Below are positions 61,768 to 64,000 of a DNA stretch of 64,000 bases, piece by piece. The DNA lies in the NCBI GenBank assembly GCA_029204225.1, contig CM055095.1, positions 73,258,753 through 73,322,752 on the forward strand, in the 5' to 3' direction. Both the position numbers and the translations under genes were made by a program. Position 1 is the stretch's first letter; the number at the start of each line of letters is the position of its first letter. The notes below the pieces were generated by a model. It did not search any database and was not told the origin of the DNA. It saw nothing but the letters and a program-made list of their open reading frames with translations. Origin of the DNA: Diphasiastrum complanatum (lineage: Eukaryota > Streptophyta > Lycopodiopsida > Lycopodiales > Lycopodiaceae).

Positions 61768-61905
61768 GAGGAGCGCATGGAGAATGGAACACAGAGCGCT
61801 AGCATGGAGTGGCACAAGAGGAGCGCGAGCATGGAGCGATGGAGCATGGAGGGCAAGCATGGGGCGTAGAGCATGGAGCATGAAGGCGCGAGCATCGAAC
61901 ATGGA
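61768..61905. repeat. Irregular GAGCATGGA repeat
   Basis: A dozen or so variants of gagc(g/a)catgga/gcgcgagcatgg. The short ORFs on both strands are by-products. Confidence 0.7.
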
Positions 61906-62099
61906 CAAAGAAAAAGAAAACCCGCGAAAACATCACATACAGGGCACAAGCATGGGTATTTTTTGAAGGGTTGATGCATGGGCATGAGTACAGGACACAA
62001 TTACTATAATTAATAAAAAGTTCAACAGTCATGTCTCATTCAATACATCATTTAATGCCTATATTATAAAATTTTATATCCTGATTTGATACTCGAGCA

Positions 62100-62300
62100 T
62101 AGGGTAATAGGGGCAAATATGCCCTGGTAATGGTATATCCCTAGTATTTTCCGGGGGGCTTATACCAGTCTGGCTGGGTATTATCCTAAGTATATCAAAA
62201 GTCAATACACAGGGATATTTGGTTCTTTGCTAGGTATTGGAAAATTATATACCAGACTGGTATGTTTTTTAATACCTGGGTTGATACCAGGCACGACCCT
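62100..62300. other. Inverted-repeat segment, MITE-like
   Basis: A perfect 12-bp inverted pair, ataccagtctgg (62162-62173) and ccagactggtat (62252-62263), separated by 78 bp, lies within a stretch rich in ggtat/atacc on both sides. No target-site duplication was identified. From 62300 to 62700 nothing is recognised. Confidence 0.4.
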
Positions 62301-62699
62301 ATATACCCGCCCAACACTGGTTCAGACAATCAAGATATCATCAGATTAGGAATACAATCAGTCTTTTTCTATGCAACCACAAGATTTCATTCTTTTTTCT
62401 AAAGTTTTGATGCATAAAAATATCAGACAAAATTCGCCTAGACCAAATTTACTATGAAGAATTCAATTATCACATTCGTGAATTTCAATACAGAGTTAGA
62501 CTTTTCAGAAATAGAAAAAACATTATTTTTCTTCCTATCTTCGATGACAGAATTCGTAGATAATTTGTTGAGCCTCAAAATTAGATGCATGATATCATTA
62601 TCACATCCGAGAATTCTGATCATTTACATTTTTGTACTATTAGAGGATTCACTCTATTTTGATACAAGATTGTCTAGCAAGAACTCGCAGGACTATCAT

Positions 62700-64000
62700 A
62701 GCTCTGTATCATAATTCACGAGCCCCACTGAGAAATCGTGGGCACAAAAAATGACTTTTGGGTGCATTTGTGAATTCATGTCCAAAAAGTCTATATATAG
62801 GCCTCACCCATTCTCTCCACAAGTTCATTCCAAATTTCTACTAGAGAGCTCATGCTAAAAATTTTCAAAACTATCTAGATCTCTCCCACTACTGCTCTCA
62901 TGGATTCCAAAGATCCATCGCTCTCACTTCATCGCCGCAACTCCCAACGGAAGTGTTGGCGCAACAAGAGGCCCTAATTCAACAGGCCCAACAATGACGA
63001 CAAACAGTAGTAGACAGCTCTTTGGATGTAGGCACTTCCAGATCAGGCTCATTTGGAGTGGTCTTGTCAACGACAGTCATTTTAGCTATTCAAGTATCAC
63101 TTCCTCCTAACATTACTAACACCTCTACCATTCCGCCATTACCTCCACCACCTACTGCCATATCCACGTCTTCAATTACACTTAACATGGACCTTGATAC
63201 CATTCCAAAAAACCCATCTCCAATGCATATTTTCCCTCTACTTGACTCTTCGATCAATGTAGATGATTTTGCCTTACACTTACTAATGCAAACCCAATCC
63301 ATCATGGCGACCAAAACTCCCATCCACTCTCCTTAAAAAACTAACTCTCCTCCAAAACACCAATTACTTCCACATTCACCTTCTCCAAAATCTCAATCCC
63401 CTCCACCTTCATTTCCTCAAAATACACTTCTCCACCAATTCCAGATCTCGTTCCATATGACCATATGCCTTACTCCCACTATGGACGCCCCTTTCCTGAA
63501 TTTGGACCTTGGGAGAAATTACCATTAGCAGTCCAAAAACGTGGTATGGTTGGTGAATGAGGTGCAACATAGCATTTTCGGCACATTGTCAGGCTAGCAC
63601 GCACTGAGACAGGTAGACGACGGCGGAGCCATCTTAAACATTAGCAAGAAAAGACAAAGTTGAAGGCTGATTCCAATCAATAGCAGCAGCAAATCTAGGA
63701 TCTAAATGCATACATCCAACAACAACAATAGATGCTCTCAACCACCTTCAGAACTAGCTCCAGCTCAATGATCAACGCATTTCCCATCTCCAAAATCTCA
63801 CGGTAAATCTTACTACAGAGAGGGACAATGCCTTAACAGCCGCAGCAACAACATGTTCCACTATAAGGATCAGCTAGAATAGGTCAATTTCATTGACTTT
63901 GCACCGCTAGCTATTCTTGAGGGAACTCAAATTCTAGTGGAGACATATCAAAAGTTGGCACAAAAGTTAAAGGCCACGATGGAGCAGTTAAAATAGCAAT
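62700..64000 (+). mobile_element. Start of a degraded LTR retroelement: LTR end, leader and gag-like sequence
   Basis: A TATA box (ctatatatagg, about 62790) is followed about 110 bp later by an ATG (62899). A Pro/Ser-rich frame follows (63022-63336). Broken frames then read PYSHYGRPFPEFGPWEKLPL and AVQKRGMVGE (about 63465-63570), a basic run, and Gln-rich coding (IQQQQ) near 63710. Pro-rich, then basic, then Gln-rich order with many stops fits a decayed retroelement gag running off the right edge. No protease or RT is visible to confirm it. Confidence 0.4.

Overview
The window is nuclear DNA of a land plant with a repeat-rich, long-intron genome. The evidence is a spliced gene for eIFiso4G (a plant-specific translation factor), a plant-type CMP-sialic-acid-transporter-like gene, primer-binding sites matching plant initiator tRNA-Met, a perfect (TTTAGGG)3 block, and Copia, Gypsy, CACTA, LINE, SINE and Helitron remnants of plant type. 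The lineage cannot be fixed from sequence alone. The long introns and very abundant GA/TC arrays would fit a fern or another large-genome plant, but that is a guess.

Only two host genes can be assembled from exons. (1) On the minus strand, 5739 down to the left edge, are the first two exons of a nucleotide-sugar transporter. They are separated by a 5.4 kb intron filled with GA/TC arrays and LINE debris. (2) On the minus strand, 28277 to 16331, is a complete-looking eIFiso4G gene of nine exons and 873 codons. It has an eIF4E-binding motif, an MIF4G domain and a C-terminal MA3 domain, and all exons join in frame through GT..AG introns. Intron 8 carries a Gypsy fragment.

The rest is mostly mobile DNA. 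8.5-13.9 kb: degraded retroelement leader and Gypsy gag, LTR and pol, arranged as LTR-internal-LTR-internal. 14.7-15.4 kb: local tandem duplications and a short tRNA-derived SINE with a 14-bp target-site duplication. 31.8-34.4 kb: CACTA (Tnp2/DUF4218) transposase remnant. 35.1-36.2 kb: Gypsy integrase/chromodomain end with its 3' LTR. 37.7-42.65 kb: a Ty1/Copia element with a matching AGATT duplication, a truncated 5' LTR fused in frame to gag, and a dead polymerase. 46.56-55.5 kb: a Helitron on the minus strand with a recognisable 3' hairpin and CTAG end, a broken Rep/Pif1-helicase gene, a threefold basic N-terminal module, an 890-bp segment repeated three times in tandem at the helicase 3' end, and an exon-like segment of possible host origin. 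55.5-61.7 kb: very long GA arrays, a 93-bp minisatellite, an old-yellow-enzyme (OPR) exon fragment and another Gypsy pair in opposite orientations. 62.7-64 kb: the LTR/leader and gag-like start of a further degraded retroelement.

The least ordinary feature is the Helitron: its near-identical 890-bp triplication, its triplicated N-terminal module, and a second copy of its terminal 13-mer beside a 244-bp GA array, which suggests a head-to-tail Helitron junction. All exon models were made by eye from splice sites, frame and family resemblance; no alignment program was run.
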